Shown one piece after another: positions 7,223 through 14,005 of a stretch of DNA of 14,201 nucleotides. How positions within the stretch are numbered: position 1 is the stretch's first letter; every line of letters begins with the position of its first letter. This stretch comes from DAIUCA01 sp964613675. GTDB lineage: Bacteria; Pseudomonadota; Gammaproteobacteria; Competibacterales; Competibacteraceae. The notes below the pieces were generated by a model that saw nothing but the letters and a program-made list of their open reading frames with translations, was not told where the DNA came from and searched no databases. The stretch lies in NCBI GenBank assembly GCA_964613675.1, contig CAZTIH010000063.1:1-14201 (forward strand). The letters are read 5' to 3'. A program made the translations under genes and the position numbers.

Positions 7223-8008
7223 ATGAGTTTTCTTACCGGTAAACGCGCCCTCATCGTCGGGCTGGCCAGTAATCGTTCGATTGCTTGGGGCATCGCGAAG
7301 GCCATGCACCGAGAAGGCGCTCAATTGGCGTTTAGTTATCAAAACGAGAAGTTGAAAGGCCGTGTCGTGGAAATGGCGGCCGAACTGGGAAGTACGGTGG
7401 TCGCCCCCTGTGACGTGGAAAGCGATGAACAGATTCGCGCGTTGTTTCAATGCTTAGCGACTCAATGGGGTGAATTAGATATTTTGGTGCATTCCGTGGC
7501 ATTTGCCCCGAAAGAGGCGCTGGAAGGCCGTTTCATTGACAGTGTGACGCGGGAAAACTTTCGCATTGCCCACGACACCAGCAGTTACAGCTTGGCAGCG
7601 TTGGCAAGAGAAGCGTTACCGCTGATGAAGGGACGGGCAGGCTCCATTCTGGCGCTTTCGTACTTAGGCGGGGTACGGGCCGTGCCGCATTACAATGTGA
7701 TGGGGTTAGCGAAGGCGAGTTTAGAAGCCAACATCCGTTACCTCGCCCAGTCGTTGGGATCGGAAAACATCCGCGTGAATGGCATCAGTGCCGGCCCCAT
7801 TCGCACCCTAGCCGCAGCTGGCATTAAGGACTTTCGGAAGATGCTGGACGCCTTCGAGAAGAATGCACCACTCAAACGCTGTGTGACGATTGAAGAGGTG
7901 GGCAATGTCGCGGCCTTCCTGTGTTCGGACTTGGCGTCTGGCGTCACCGGGGAAATTACCTATGTCGATGGGGGCTTTAGCACGGTTGCAATGGGGAATT
8001 TGGAGTGA
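7223..8008 (+). CDS. fabI: NADH-dependent enoyl-[acyl-carrier-protein] reductase FabI
   Basis: A 261-residue short-chain dehydrogenase/reductase-type protein, matching the usual FabI length. It catalyses the last reduction in each cycle of type II fatty-acid synthesis in the cytoplasm (trans-2-enoyl-ACP to acyl-ACP). The N-terminal cofactor motif is GLASNRSIAWGIA. The active site shows SYLGGVRAVPHYNVMGLAK with Tyr147, Tyr157 and Lys164, the Y-x6-K arrangement of FabI. The segment ISAGPIRTLAAAGIKDF follows, and the protein ends with GEITYVDGGFS, both standard family signatures. ATG at 7223 has GGAG at 7212-7215. It is divergent from yejA with 12 nt between start codons, so the two ribosome binding sites share that gap. 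aat follows after 35 nt and may be co-transcribed. The complete catalytic set suggests a working, triclosan-type target enzyme, though inhibitor sensitivity cannot be read from this. Confidence 0.97.
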   Translation: MSFLTGKRALIVGLASNRSIAWGIAKAMHREGAQLAFSYQNEKLKGRVVEMAAELGSTVVAPCDVESDEQIRALFQCLATQWGELDILVHSVAFAPKEALEGRFIDSVTRENFRIAHDTSSYSLAALAREALPLMKGRAGSILALSYLGGVRAVPHYNVMGLAKASLEANIRYLAQSLGSENIRVNGISAGPIRTLAAAGIKDFRKMLDAFEKNAPLKRCVTIEEVGNVAAFLCSDLASGVTGEITYVDGGFSTVAMGNLE

Positions 8009-8043
8009 ACGAGCATCGCTGAACGGAACGGCGGTTGAATCCT

Positions 8044-8796
8044 ATGGCCTCCCCTGTAGAACTGACTTGGCTCGATCCTCGGGACGATGCACAACCGTTT
8101 CCCAACCCCCACCAGGCTTTAGAACATCCCAATGGATTATTGGCGGTGGGGGGCAATTTGTCGCCGCGCCGTCTACTCAACGCGTACCGACTGGGCATTT
8201 TCCCTTGGTACTCCGAAGGTCAACCCATTCTTTGGTGGTCCCCGCAGCCCCGTACCCTGTTGTTCCCCGAACACATCAAAATTCATCGCAGTCTCAAAAA
8301 AGTCATTAAAAAACAAATGTTTAAGGTGACACTAGATCGGGCTTTTCGGGAAGTGATTGAAGGGTGTGCGGCCCCACGGAGCGATGAGGAAGGCACTTGG
8401 ATTACCGTCGACATGCAAGCGGCGTATCGACGACTTCACCAACTCGGTTACGCGCACTCGGTCGAGGTTTGGCAATCGACCGAGGGACATTCACAGCTCT
8501 GTGGCGGATTGTACGGCGTGGCATTGGGCACGGTGTTTTTTGGCGAATCGATGTTTTCCCGCGTGACGGACAGCTCAAAAGTGGCCCTCGTCGCGTTGTG
8601 CCAACAGCTTCAACGGTGGCAGTTCACCGTCATCGACTGCCAAATGCACACCGATCATTTAGCGCGGTTAGGAGCAATTTCGCTGAATCGCGGGGACTTT
8701 ATGGCGTTACTCGAACAGGGCTGTGTACAGCCTCGGCGAATCGGTCCCTGGCAACTCGATGGCGATTTACCCATCCCCGAATTGCCCGAGAAATGA
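8044..8796 (+). CDS. aat: Leucyl/phenylalanyl-tRNA--protein transferase Aat
   Basis: A 250-residue protein from ATG 8044; an in-frame TTG at 8035 would add three residues. Aat moves Leu or Phe from aminoacyl-tRNA to proteins with N-terminal Lys or Arg, marking them for ClpS/ClpAP degradation (the bacterial N-end rule). Clear family signatures are EHPNGLLAVGGNLSPRRLL, AYRLGIFPWYSEGQPILWWS, LCGGLYGVALGTVFFGESMF with SSKVAL after it, and IDCQMHTDHLARLGA. Length fits the family (about 230-250). It is cytosolic, with no signal peptide. It follows fabI by 35 nt on the same strand without a visible terminator. The Shine-Dalgarno is weak (GGCGG near 8030), so translation may be modest. No key motif is missing. 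Confidence 0.96.
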   Translation: MASPVELTWLDPRDDAQPFPNPHQALEHPNGLLAVGGNLSPRRLLNAYRLGIFPWYSEGQPILWWSPQPRTLLFPEHIKIHRSLKKVIKKQMFKVTLDRAFREVIEGCAAPRSDEEGTWITVDMQAAYRRLHQLGYAHSVEVWQSTEGHSQLCGGLYGVALGTVFFGESMFSRVTDSSKVALVALCQQLQRWQFTVIDCQMHTDHLARLGAISLNRGDFMALLEQGCVQPRRIGPWQLDGDLPIPELPEK

Positions 8797-8911
8797 CCGC
8801 GTTGCCATCCGTAAAACTTAGACAAAAGCCTTACAAAGTTAATTTTTTGCGAACTGTACAGGACAATTGGGTTTCTAAGGTAAGGCAAATCACCACGAGG
8901 AAATTCATGTT
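8797..8911 (+). promoter_or_regulatory. aat-ovoA intergenic region, likely containing the ovoA promoter
   Basis: This 115-nt gap is clearly richer in A/T than its surroundings, especially 8813-8850 with a T6 run. It probably holds the ovoA promoter, but I cannot pick a convincing -35/-10 pair; TAGACA at 8819-8824 is the best -35-like word. GAGGAAA at 8897-8903 is a strong ribosome binding site 8 nt before the ovoA ATG at 8912. No terminator hairpin for aat is evident. Confidence 0.35.
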
Positions 8912-11287
8912 ATGAACGCAGTTGTCGACGAATCTTGGCGTAAAAACCTACGGGGCGATTGGGATGAGTTCTTGACAAATCCCCGTCCCAACGATTGGTG
9001 GACGGGAAAAAGGCCTCAAAACTGTCCTGGGCGGTCACCGTCTGGACAACTTACCTCACTGCCGCAACCCCACCTCACCCACTGCACGCGGCAACAGGTT
9101 CAGGACTACTTCGACAACAGTTGGACGCTGACGGAAGTGCTGTTTTCGAGTTTGCAGACAGAAGAAGCGTTTTTCAGGCCGCCGTACCATCATTTACGTC
9201 ACCCCATGGCGTTCTATTACTGCCATCCATCGGCCTTGTACATCAATAAGTTACGAGTTGCTGGCCTTATTGACGCCCCCATCAACCCTTATTTCGAGCA
9301 GCTCTTCGAGACTGGGGTCGATGAGATGCGTTGGGACGACATGTCTAAAAACGAGATGACCTGGCCGACCCTTGCAGAAGCCCATCATTACCGCAAGCAG
9401 GTTTACGAGACGGTCTGTGCGGTCATTCAGAACCATCCCGACCTCGGCCCCCATCATCCACCCATCACACAAGATCATCCGTTGTGGGCGCTGTTTATGG
9501 GGTTTGAGCACGAGCGGATTCATTTAGAAACCTCTTCTGTTCTAATTCGCGAGTTACCTTTAGAACTCGTTTCCCGTCCGGAAGCCTGGCCGCGCCCTCA
9601 CGATTCCGCGTTTAGAACGACGAACGGCCATTTTCCGCCTCAGGTAGGCGACGATCATCCTGAGCTACAGTTTCTGCGCGTCGATCCCAAAACCGTGACC
9701 TTTGGCAAGCCACGCGATTTTCCGTCCTACGGCTGGGATAACGAATATGGTCGCCGTACCGTTTCGTTACAGCGCTTTTCCGTGAGTCATCAATTGGTGA
9801 GCAACGGGGCGTTTTACGAATTTGTGTGCGCGGGCGGCTATCGGGAAGCGCGGTTTTGGACGGCGGCCGGGTGGGAGTGGCGCACCTTTCGCAATGTGAA
9901 ATGGCCGACTTTTTGGGTACCAACGGGGCCGGCGGGCTTGCACCAATATGAATTGAGGACGCTATTTGAACAGATCTCGATGCCGTGGGATTGGCCTGTA
10001 GAAGTCAATGGTCACGAAGCCAAGGCCTTCTGTAACTGGTTAAGCGAACAACATCAGAAATCTTATCGACTGCTCACCGAAGCCGAACACCAAGCGTTGA
10101 GAACTTTTTCGGAGGATCCCATTTTACAGTTCGATGGCCAGCAGATGTGGCACGAACAGGGGCGCAACGCCAACCTTGCTTGGGGCACCTCAACGCCCGT
10201 TCAGGGGGGAAAGGCGAACGAAATCGGCGTGCACGACGTGATGGGAAATGTTTGGCAGTGGTTAGAAGATGACTTCCATCCCCTAGAAGGTCACCAAGTT
10301 CACCCGTATTACGATGACTTCAGCAGCCCCTGTTATGACGGCGAACACCAAATGATGATAGGGGGATCTTGGGCGTCCACGGGGGATGAAGCGAGCATTT
10401 ACGCCCGTTTTCACTTTCGACCCCATTTTTTCCAACATGCGGGTTTCCGCGTCGTCGAAGCCGATCACGAGGGCAAAGCCGTATCGCTGCACGGTTCTGA
10501 AAATGGTCAACAGGGCTACGAAACCGAGCAGATGGTCAATGATTATCTGACCCTGCACTTTGCGACTTCAGAGACACAGATGCCCTTTGCGTTTGGGCCG
10601 ACCCACGCGACGGATTTTCCAAAACGCTGTGCCGATTGGGTCCGTGAAGTGGGGCTACAGGCCGATATTCGTTGGGAACGCGCTCTAGATGTGGGCTGTG
10701 CGGTGGGCCGATCCACCTTTGAACTCTCCCGTCATTTCCAAAGTGTCATTGGCTGTGATCTGAGCCGCGCCTTTATCGACACCGCCGAATATTTAAAAAC
10801 CCAGGGCGAATTAACCTTTATCTGCAAGGAAGAAGGTGAGCTAGGTCAACGACTTACGGCACAAGTTGATCCCCAAATTGACCGTCGGCGGGTTCAGTTC
10901 AGACAGGCCGATGCTTGTTCGTTGCCCCCCGAATGGACGGATTTTGATGCGGTCATGATGGCCAACCTGCTGTGCCGTTTACCCAGTCCCAAATCGTTAT
11001 TGGGCCGCTTGGGGGGGCCTCGGGGGCTGGTCAAGTTAGGAGGGGTTGCGGTGTTCTTTTCCCCTTACAGTTGGCTCGAATCGTTTACGCCCAAAGGCGC
11101 ATGGTTGGGTGGTTTTTACGATCAAAATCAACGCCCTATCCACAGCGCAGCAGCGTTGACGATCCAGATGCAGAAACAGGGATTTATTCTGCAACGGGAA
11201 ATCGACATGCCATTAGTCATTCGCGAACACCGCCGTAAATATCAATTTATCGTGGCCCATGCGACGGCGTGGCAACGCGTTCAGTAG
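8912..11287 (+). CDS. ovoA: Ovothiol biosynthesis protein OvoA (5-histidylcysteine sulfoxide synthase fused to 4-mercaptohistidine N1-methyltransferase)
   Basis: A 791-residue, three-part protein. The N-terminal DinB-like part carries FEHERIHLE with His200, His204 and Glu206, the HX3HXE iron-binding motif of EgtB/OvoA sulfoxide synthases. The central formylglycine-generating-enzyme-like domain runs from about YGWDNEYGRR to HAGFRVVEADH (roughly residues 270-520) and includes VMGNVWQWLEDDF and GGSWAST. The C-terminal third is a SAM methyltransferase with motif I LDVGCAVGRS near residues 592-601 and GCDLSRAFI after it. OvoA joins cysteine to C5 of histidine with oxygen and Fe(II); after C-S cleavage by a PLP lyase (OvoB, not in this window), the same protein N-methylates the thiol-histidine to ovothiol A, an antioxidant. 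The fused methyltransferase separates it from EgtB. It has its own strong ribosome binding site and is followed by an intrinsic terminator, so it is probably a single-gene unit. Confidence 0.93.
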   Translation: MNAVVDESWRKNLRGDWDEFLTNPRPNDWWTGKRPQNCPGRSPSGQLTSLPQPHLTHCTRQQVQDYFDNSWTLTEVLFSSLQTEEAFFRPPYHHLRHPMAFYYCHPSALYINKLRVAGLIDAPINPYFEQLFETGVDEMRWDDMSKNEMTWPTLAEAHHYRKQVYETVCAVIQNHPDLGPHHPPITQDHPLWALFMGFEHERIHLETSSVLIRELPLELVSRPEAWPRPHDSAFRTTNGHFPPQVGDDHPELQFLRVDPKTVTFGKPRDFPSYGWDNEYGRRTVSLQRFSVSHQLVSNGAFYEFVCAGGYREARFWTAAGWEWRTFRNVKWPTFWVPTGPAGLHQYELRTLFEQISMPWDWPVEVNGHEAKAFCNWLSEQHQKSYRLLTEAEHQALRTFSEDPILQFDGQQMWHEQGRNANLAWGTSTPVQGGKANEIGVHDVMGNVWQWLEDDFHPLEGHQVHPYYDDFSSPCYDGEHQMMIGGSWASTGDEASIYARFHFRPHFFQHAGFRVVEADHEGKAVSLHGSENGQQGYETEQMVNDYLTLHFATSETQMPFAFGPTHATDFPKRCADWVREVGLQADIRWERALDVGCAVGRSTFELSRHFQSVIGCDLSRAFIDTAEYLKTQGELTFICKEEGELGQRLTAQVDPQIDRRRVQFRQADACSLPPEWTDFDAVMMANLLCRLPSPKSLLGRLGGPRGLVKLGGVAVFFSPYSWLESFTPKGAWLGGFYDQNQRPIHSAAALTIQMQKQGFILQREIDMPLVIREHRRKYQFIVAHATAWQRVQ

Positions 11288-11314
11288 ATTTCCCTTTTAC
11301 GCACTCGGTTTAAG

Positions 11315-11346
11315 ATCGTCGCCATTTCCCAATCGCGACGATTTTT
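11315..11346 (+). terminator. Intrinsic terminator after ovoA, abutting the uppP start codon
   Basis: ATCGTCGC (11315-11322) and GCGACGAT (11335-11342) form a perfect 8-bp stem with a 12-nt loop, followed by five T (11342-11346). This has the form of a Rho-independent terminator for ovoA, which stops 28 nt upstream. The T run ends directly before the uppP ATG at 11347, so the hairpin also covers the place where the uppP ribosome binding site should be. Confidence 0.8.
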
Positions 11347-12189
11347 ATGCAACTTCTCGAACTTTTCGTACTGGCCATCGTACAAGGAATAACCGAATTT
11401 TTACCAATTTCGAGTTCTGCTCACCTAATTTTAGTCCCAATCCTTACCGGGTGGCCTGACCAAGGGTTAGCGTTTGATTTAGCGACGCATTTGGGGAGTC
11501 TCATTGCCGTCATGATTTATTTCAGAAAGGATCTTCTGATGATTATTCAGGGATTTTGGCGTCATGGACTCCTCGAACCGCGTTTTTGGTTCACGCGCCC
11601 CCAAGCTCGTCCCTTTTCCGATGAAATTTTAGCGGCCCGCTTGGGATGGTTTGTCATTCTAGGTACGATTCCCGCCATCCTATTTGGATTACTGGTCAAA
11701 GATGCCGTCGAAACCCTTTTACGAGGCCCTCTGGTCATTGCCACCACGACCGTCGCGTTTGGACTACTGTTGGGTGTAGCGGATCGAATCGGGCACAAAT
11801 CTCGGGATCTAAGCCGTATTTCTTTACTAAATGCCCTCATTATCGGCATTTTTCAAGCCATTTCCCTAATTCCCGGCACTTCCCGTTCTGGCATTACCCT
11901 AACGGCGGGACTATTTCTCGGCTTTGATCGCCAAAGTGCGGCGCGATTTTCGTTTTTACTTTCGATTCCGATTACCGCCGCCGCCATTTTACTCAAAACC
12001 CGTGATTTATTGAAATCCGCCGACAGCGTACCTTGGACGGAACTTGGCATCGCTGCCTTACTTTCTGCGTTGAGCGCTTACCTTGCCATCCATTTCTTCC
12101 TGACACTGCTCAATCGCATTTCCCTCGATGTATTTGTCATTTATCGAGTTTTACTGGGCATGATTTTGTTTTGGGTCTTTTGGCCCTAA
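11347..12189 (+). CDS. uppP: Undecaprenyl-diphosphatase UppP (BacA)
   Basis: A 280-residue polytopic inner-membrane protein that removes a phosphate from undecaprenyl pyrophosphate, recycling the lipid carrier for peptidoglycan and other wall polymers. Extra activity can give bacitracin resistance. The N-terminus LAIVQGITEFLPISSSAHL holds the (E/Q)xxxE motif as Gln13 and Glu17, with His26 of the SSSAH variant. The second signature PGTSRSGIT (residues 176-184) carries the catalytic Arg180. Seven or more hydrophobic segments and the length fit the family. ATG 11347 is the right start by homology (MQLLELFVLAIVQG aligns with other UppP starts), yet there is no Shine-Dalgarno. Instead, the ovoA terminator hairpin and T run sit immediately upstream. 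The promoter is not visible. The 3' end converges on the gene ending at 12211, leaving 21 nt. Confidence 0.96.
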   Translation: MQLLELFVLAIVQGITEFLPISSSAHLILVPILTGWPDQGLAFDLATHLGSLIAVMIYFRKDLLMIIQGFWRHGLLEPRFWFTRPQARPFSDEILAARLGWFVILGTIPAILFGLLVKDAVETLLRGPLVIATTTVAFGLLLGVADRIGHKSRDLSRISLLNALIIGIFQAISLIPGTSRSGITLTAGLFLGFDRQSAARFSFLLSIPITAAAILLKTRDLLKSADSVPWTELGIAALLSALSAYLAIHFFLTLLNRISLDVFVIYRVLLGMILFWVFWP

Positions 12190-12210
12190 AAAATCCATCA
12201 TTCTCGTCAA

Positions 12211-12738
12211 TTACTGCGCACGTAAGGATTGCAAAAGCTGTTGTAACTGCGGTTGATAACGCTCCCCTCCCTCGATTTGGGCGTCGATGTGAAGAAATAA
12301 CCATCGCTGTTGCCCCAGTCGCAACACGACGAAATCCATATCCCGCAACCGCTGATCCTTAGTGCCTACGCCCCGTGCCCAAAAACGAATGCCCCGCAAG
12401 CTGTTCAGCATGAATGGCCGAAATCCATCGGGTTGCACGGTCATTTCGGGTTCAAGTTCGTGCCCAAGGATGATTTCCGTCTCCGCAACTAATTCGTTGA
12501 GCGCTCGATCATCGTCGGCCTGTTGACGACTCCACAACGTCACGGTAATCCGATTTTCGGGCGACCGAATGGTGACACGCTGATCTTCACCGCGTTCGCT
12601 TTGCCAGTTAGCGGGCACCATGACACGCCACCAAGGCGACTGAGCGTTGGGGTAAGACAGGGGCTGATCGGCTTGAACCCCTCCCCAAAAAAGGCCTAAA
12701 AACAGGATATTAAGCAAGCCGTATCCAATTGATTTCAT
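12211..12738 (-). CDS. Small exported protein of unknown function
   Basis: A 175-residue protein from ATG 12738, preceded by AGGGG about 10 nt upstream. The first 22 residues, MKSIGYGLLNILFLGLFWGG plus VQA, form a Sec signal peptide with a likely AxA-type cut near VQA before DQPLSYP. No lipobox is seen, so a soluble periplasmic protein is likely. I do not recognise a named family. The mature part alternates short strands (WWRVMVPANWQ, RVTIRSPENRITVTLW, GIRFWARGV, MDFVVLRLGQQRWLFLHID) with an acidic helix near DDDRALNELVAETEIIL and a C-terminal Gln-rich helix. This pattern recalls PsbP/Mog1/DcrB-like small exported proteins, but only as a guess. It is divergent from ppa and converges with uppP. 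A longer start at 12807 is unlikely because it would put the signal peptide 23 residues inside. Confidence 0.7.
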   Translation of the reverse strand: MKSIGYGLLNILFLGLFWGGVQADQPLSYPNAQSPWWRVMVPANWQSERGEDQRVTIRSPENRITVTLWSRQQADDDRALNELVAETEIILGHELEPEMTVQPDGFRPFMLNSLRGIRFWARGVGTKDQRLRDMDFVVLRLGQQRWLFLHIDAQIEGGERYQPQLQQLLQSLRAQ

Positions 12739-12783
12739 CGGTAATATTCCCCTGGTGTGGCGGGTGGCGAAACAATAACGGCC

Positions 12784-12792
12784 TAGTATAAG
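12784..12792 (+). promoter_or_regulatory. Candidate -10 region in the divergent exported-protein/ppa intergenic gap
   Basis: TAGTATAAG lies in the 119-nt divergent gap (12739-12857). TATAAG (12787-12792) could be a -10 for ppa, about 65 nt before its ATG. The same bases read TATACT on the other strand (12790-12785), a good -10 for the exported-protein gene. No clear -35 is visible in either direction. The element may serve both genes, but this rests on sequence resemblance only. Confidence 0.3.
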
Positions 12793-12857
12793 CCTCCCGT
12801 TTCCCAACTTGCGGTGTACACTCCGCTACCCTTTCCACCACCTGAGAAGGCCAATTC

Positions 12858-13388
12858 ATGGACCTCAAACACATTCCCGCCGGCAAACAGCTCCCCGATG
12901 ACCTGAACGTCGTGATCGAGATTCCCGCGAATAGCGCCCCCTCCGTAAAATACGAAATCGACAAGGATAGCGGGGCAGTTTTCGTGGATCGGTTTGTAGC
13001 CACCGCCATGCACTACCCCTGCAACTACGGCTTTGTGCCGCAAACTCTGTCGGAAGATGGCGATCCCGTGGATGTGCTCGTCGTGGCACCGGTCGCCTTG
13101 CCCCCGGGATCGGTCATTCGTTGCCGTCCGTTGGGCGTGTTGTTGATGGAAGATGAGTCTGGGATGGACGCTAAAGTGGTTGCCGTTCCCGTCTCCAAGC
13201 TCACCCCGCTGTACAACGACGTGAAAACTTGTGATGACCTCCCTGACTTGCTGCGTCAACAAATCAGACATTTTTTTGAGCATTACAAGGATTTAGAACC
13301 CGGGAAATGGGTGAAAGTGACTGGTTGGGGGGACATAGACGCCGCCCGCAACGAAATCACCAAAAGCTTTGAACGGGCACAGAAATAG
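12858..13388 (+). CDS. ppa: Inorganic pyrophosphatase (family I)
   Basis: A 176-residue soluble cytosolic family I pyrophosphatase, about the length of E. coli Ppa. It hydrolyses pyrophosphate to two phosphates with Mg2+, pulling biosynthetic reactions such as nucleic acid synthesis and amino acid activation forward. The signature EDGDPVDVLV gives metal ligands Asp67, Asp69 and Asp72. MEDESGMDAKVV supplies Asp99, Asp104 and Lys106. YPCNYGFVP and HFFEHYKDLEPGKWVKVTGW are closely enterobacterial in form. All catalytic residues expected for the family are present. ATG 12858 is preceded by GAGAAGG at about 7 nt. The gene is divergent from a small exported-protein gene and is followed by IS607-family remnants 86 nt downstream. 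No convincing terminator lies between them. Confidence 0.97.
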   Translation: MDLKHIPAGKQLPDDLNVVIEIPANSAPSVKYEIDKDSGAVFVDRFVATAMHYPCNYGFVPQTLSEDGDPVDVLVVAPVALPPGSVIRCRPLGVLLMEDESGMDAKVVAVPVSKLTPLYNDVKTCDDLPDLLRQQIRHFFEHYKDLEPGKWVKVTGWGDIDAARNEITKSFERAQK

Positions 13389-13458
13389 TTCTGCATTTTT
13401 TGCTGAAATGCGTGCCGCCTGCGGTCGTAAGGTTCTCTAAATGATGCCTATTTGCTAA

Positions 13459-13464
13459 TATAAT
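13459..13464 (+). promoter_or_regulatory. Consensus -10 hexamer upstream of the IS607 tnpA remnant
   Basis: A perfect TATAAT lies 34 nt before the likely tnpA ATG (13493), in the A/T-rich stretch between ppa and the insertion sequence. No matching -35 is seen at 16-18 nt spacing. It may be the native tnpA promoter at the left end of the element. The exact left end of the element cannot be located, because IS607 elements lack terminal inverted repeats. Confidence 0.4.
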
Positions 13465-13492
13465 CAACGGTTTGATGAAAAAAGCTGACACC

Positions 13493-14005
13493 ATGGCCTA
13501 TATTGCATGTCGCAAAGCCGTTGAGCGCCTTGGACTTCGTCCCAACACTTTGAGGGGATAGGCTGATGCCAATGTCATCCCGTCCATCCGAACGCCAAAG
13601 GGAAATCGACTTTTCGATGTCGATGCCTATCTGCGCGGTCGAAGCGAACGGGGTGTCATCTTCTACTGCCGCGTTAGTTCAAGAAAGCAGCGCGATGACC
13701 TGCAACGACAAGTCGAGCGAATGCGCGACCTCTACCCCCAAGCAGAAATCGTTCAAGACATCGGAAGCGGCCTCAACTTCAAGAGGAAAGGACTGTGTGC
13801 CGTACTGGAACGACTTTTGCGCGGAGACCAGCTCACGCCTGTGGTTGCCCACCGCGACAGACTTGCCCGCTTTGGCTTTGACTTGCTCCGATTCCTCGTT
13901 GAGAAAAACGGCGGGCAAATCGTGGTTCTCGATCCAGAATTGGGAAGCCCCGCCGACGAACTCACCCAAGACCTCCTCGCCATCCTCTACCACTTCGCTC
14001 TGTGA
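13493..14005 (+). pseudogene. tnpA: IS607-type serine recombinase (TnpA) with in-frame amber codon
   Basis: Read through one internal stop, the frame gives about 170 codons of an IS607 TnpA. The MerR-like DNA-binding part is MAYIACRKAVERLGLRPNTL followed by IPSIRTPKGNRLFDVDAYL. The serine-recombinase core is GVIFYCRVSSRKQRDDLQRQ (nucleophile Ser in RVSS) and VVAHRDRLARFGFDLLRFL. The fault is TAG at 13559-13561, between LRG and ADANVIP, where relatives have an aromatic residue, usually Trp or Tyr, so one base change is enough to explain it. The next in-frame ATG (13721) lies after the catalytic serine, so a restart could not give an active enzyme. The end also looks short: after LLAILYHFAL it stops at TGA, without the extra C-terminal residues usual in this family. 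A start at 13475 would add six residues. Confidence 0.82.

Noticed and set aside
7211..7450. Upstream extension of the yejA reading frame to 7450 on the minus strand
   Set aside because: It would overlap the first 228 nt of fabI, and the signal peptide would lie 80-90 residues inside the protein. A start at 7210 or later fits YejA length and export.
8397..8915. Open frame of 172 codons overlapping aat and the ovoA start
   Set aside because: Its translation is Arg-rich and motif-free, and it overlaps aat in another frame, where Aat signatures are unambiguous.
12783..13283. Open frame of 166 codons antisense to ppa
   Set aside because: Its translation has no recognisable family features, while ppa on the other strand has every catalytic residue. 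It is a shadow frame.
13393..13411. Short inverted repeat GCATTT/AAATGC after ppa as a terminator or insertion-sequence end
   Set aside because: The stem is only six mostly A/T pairs and no T run follows, so it is too weak to call either way.
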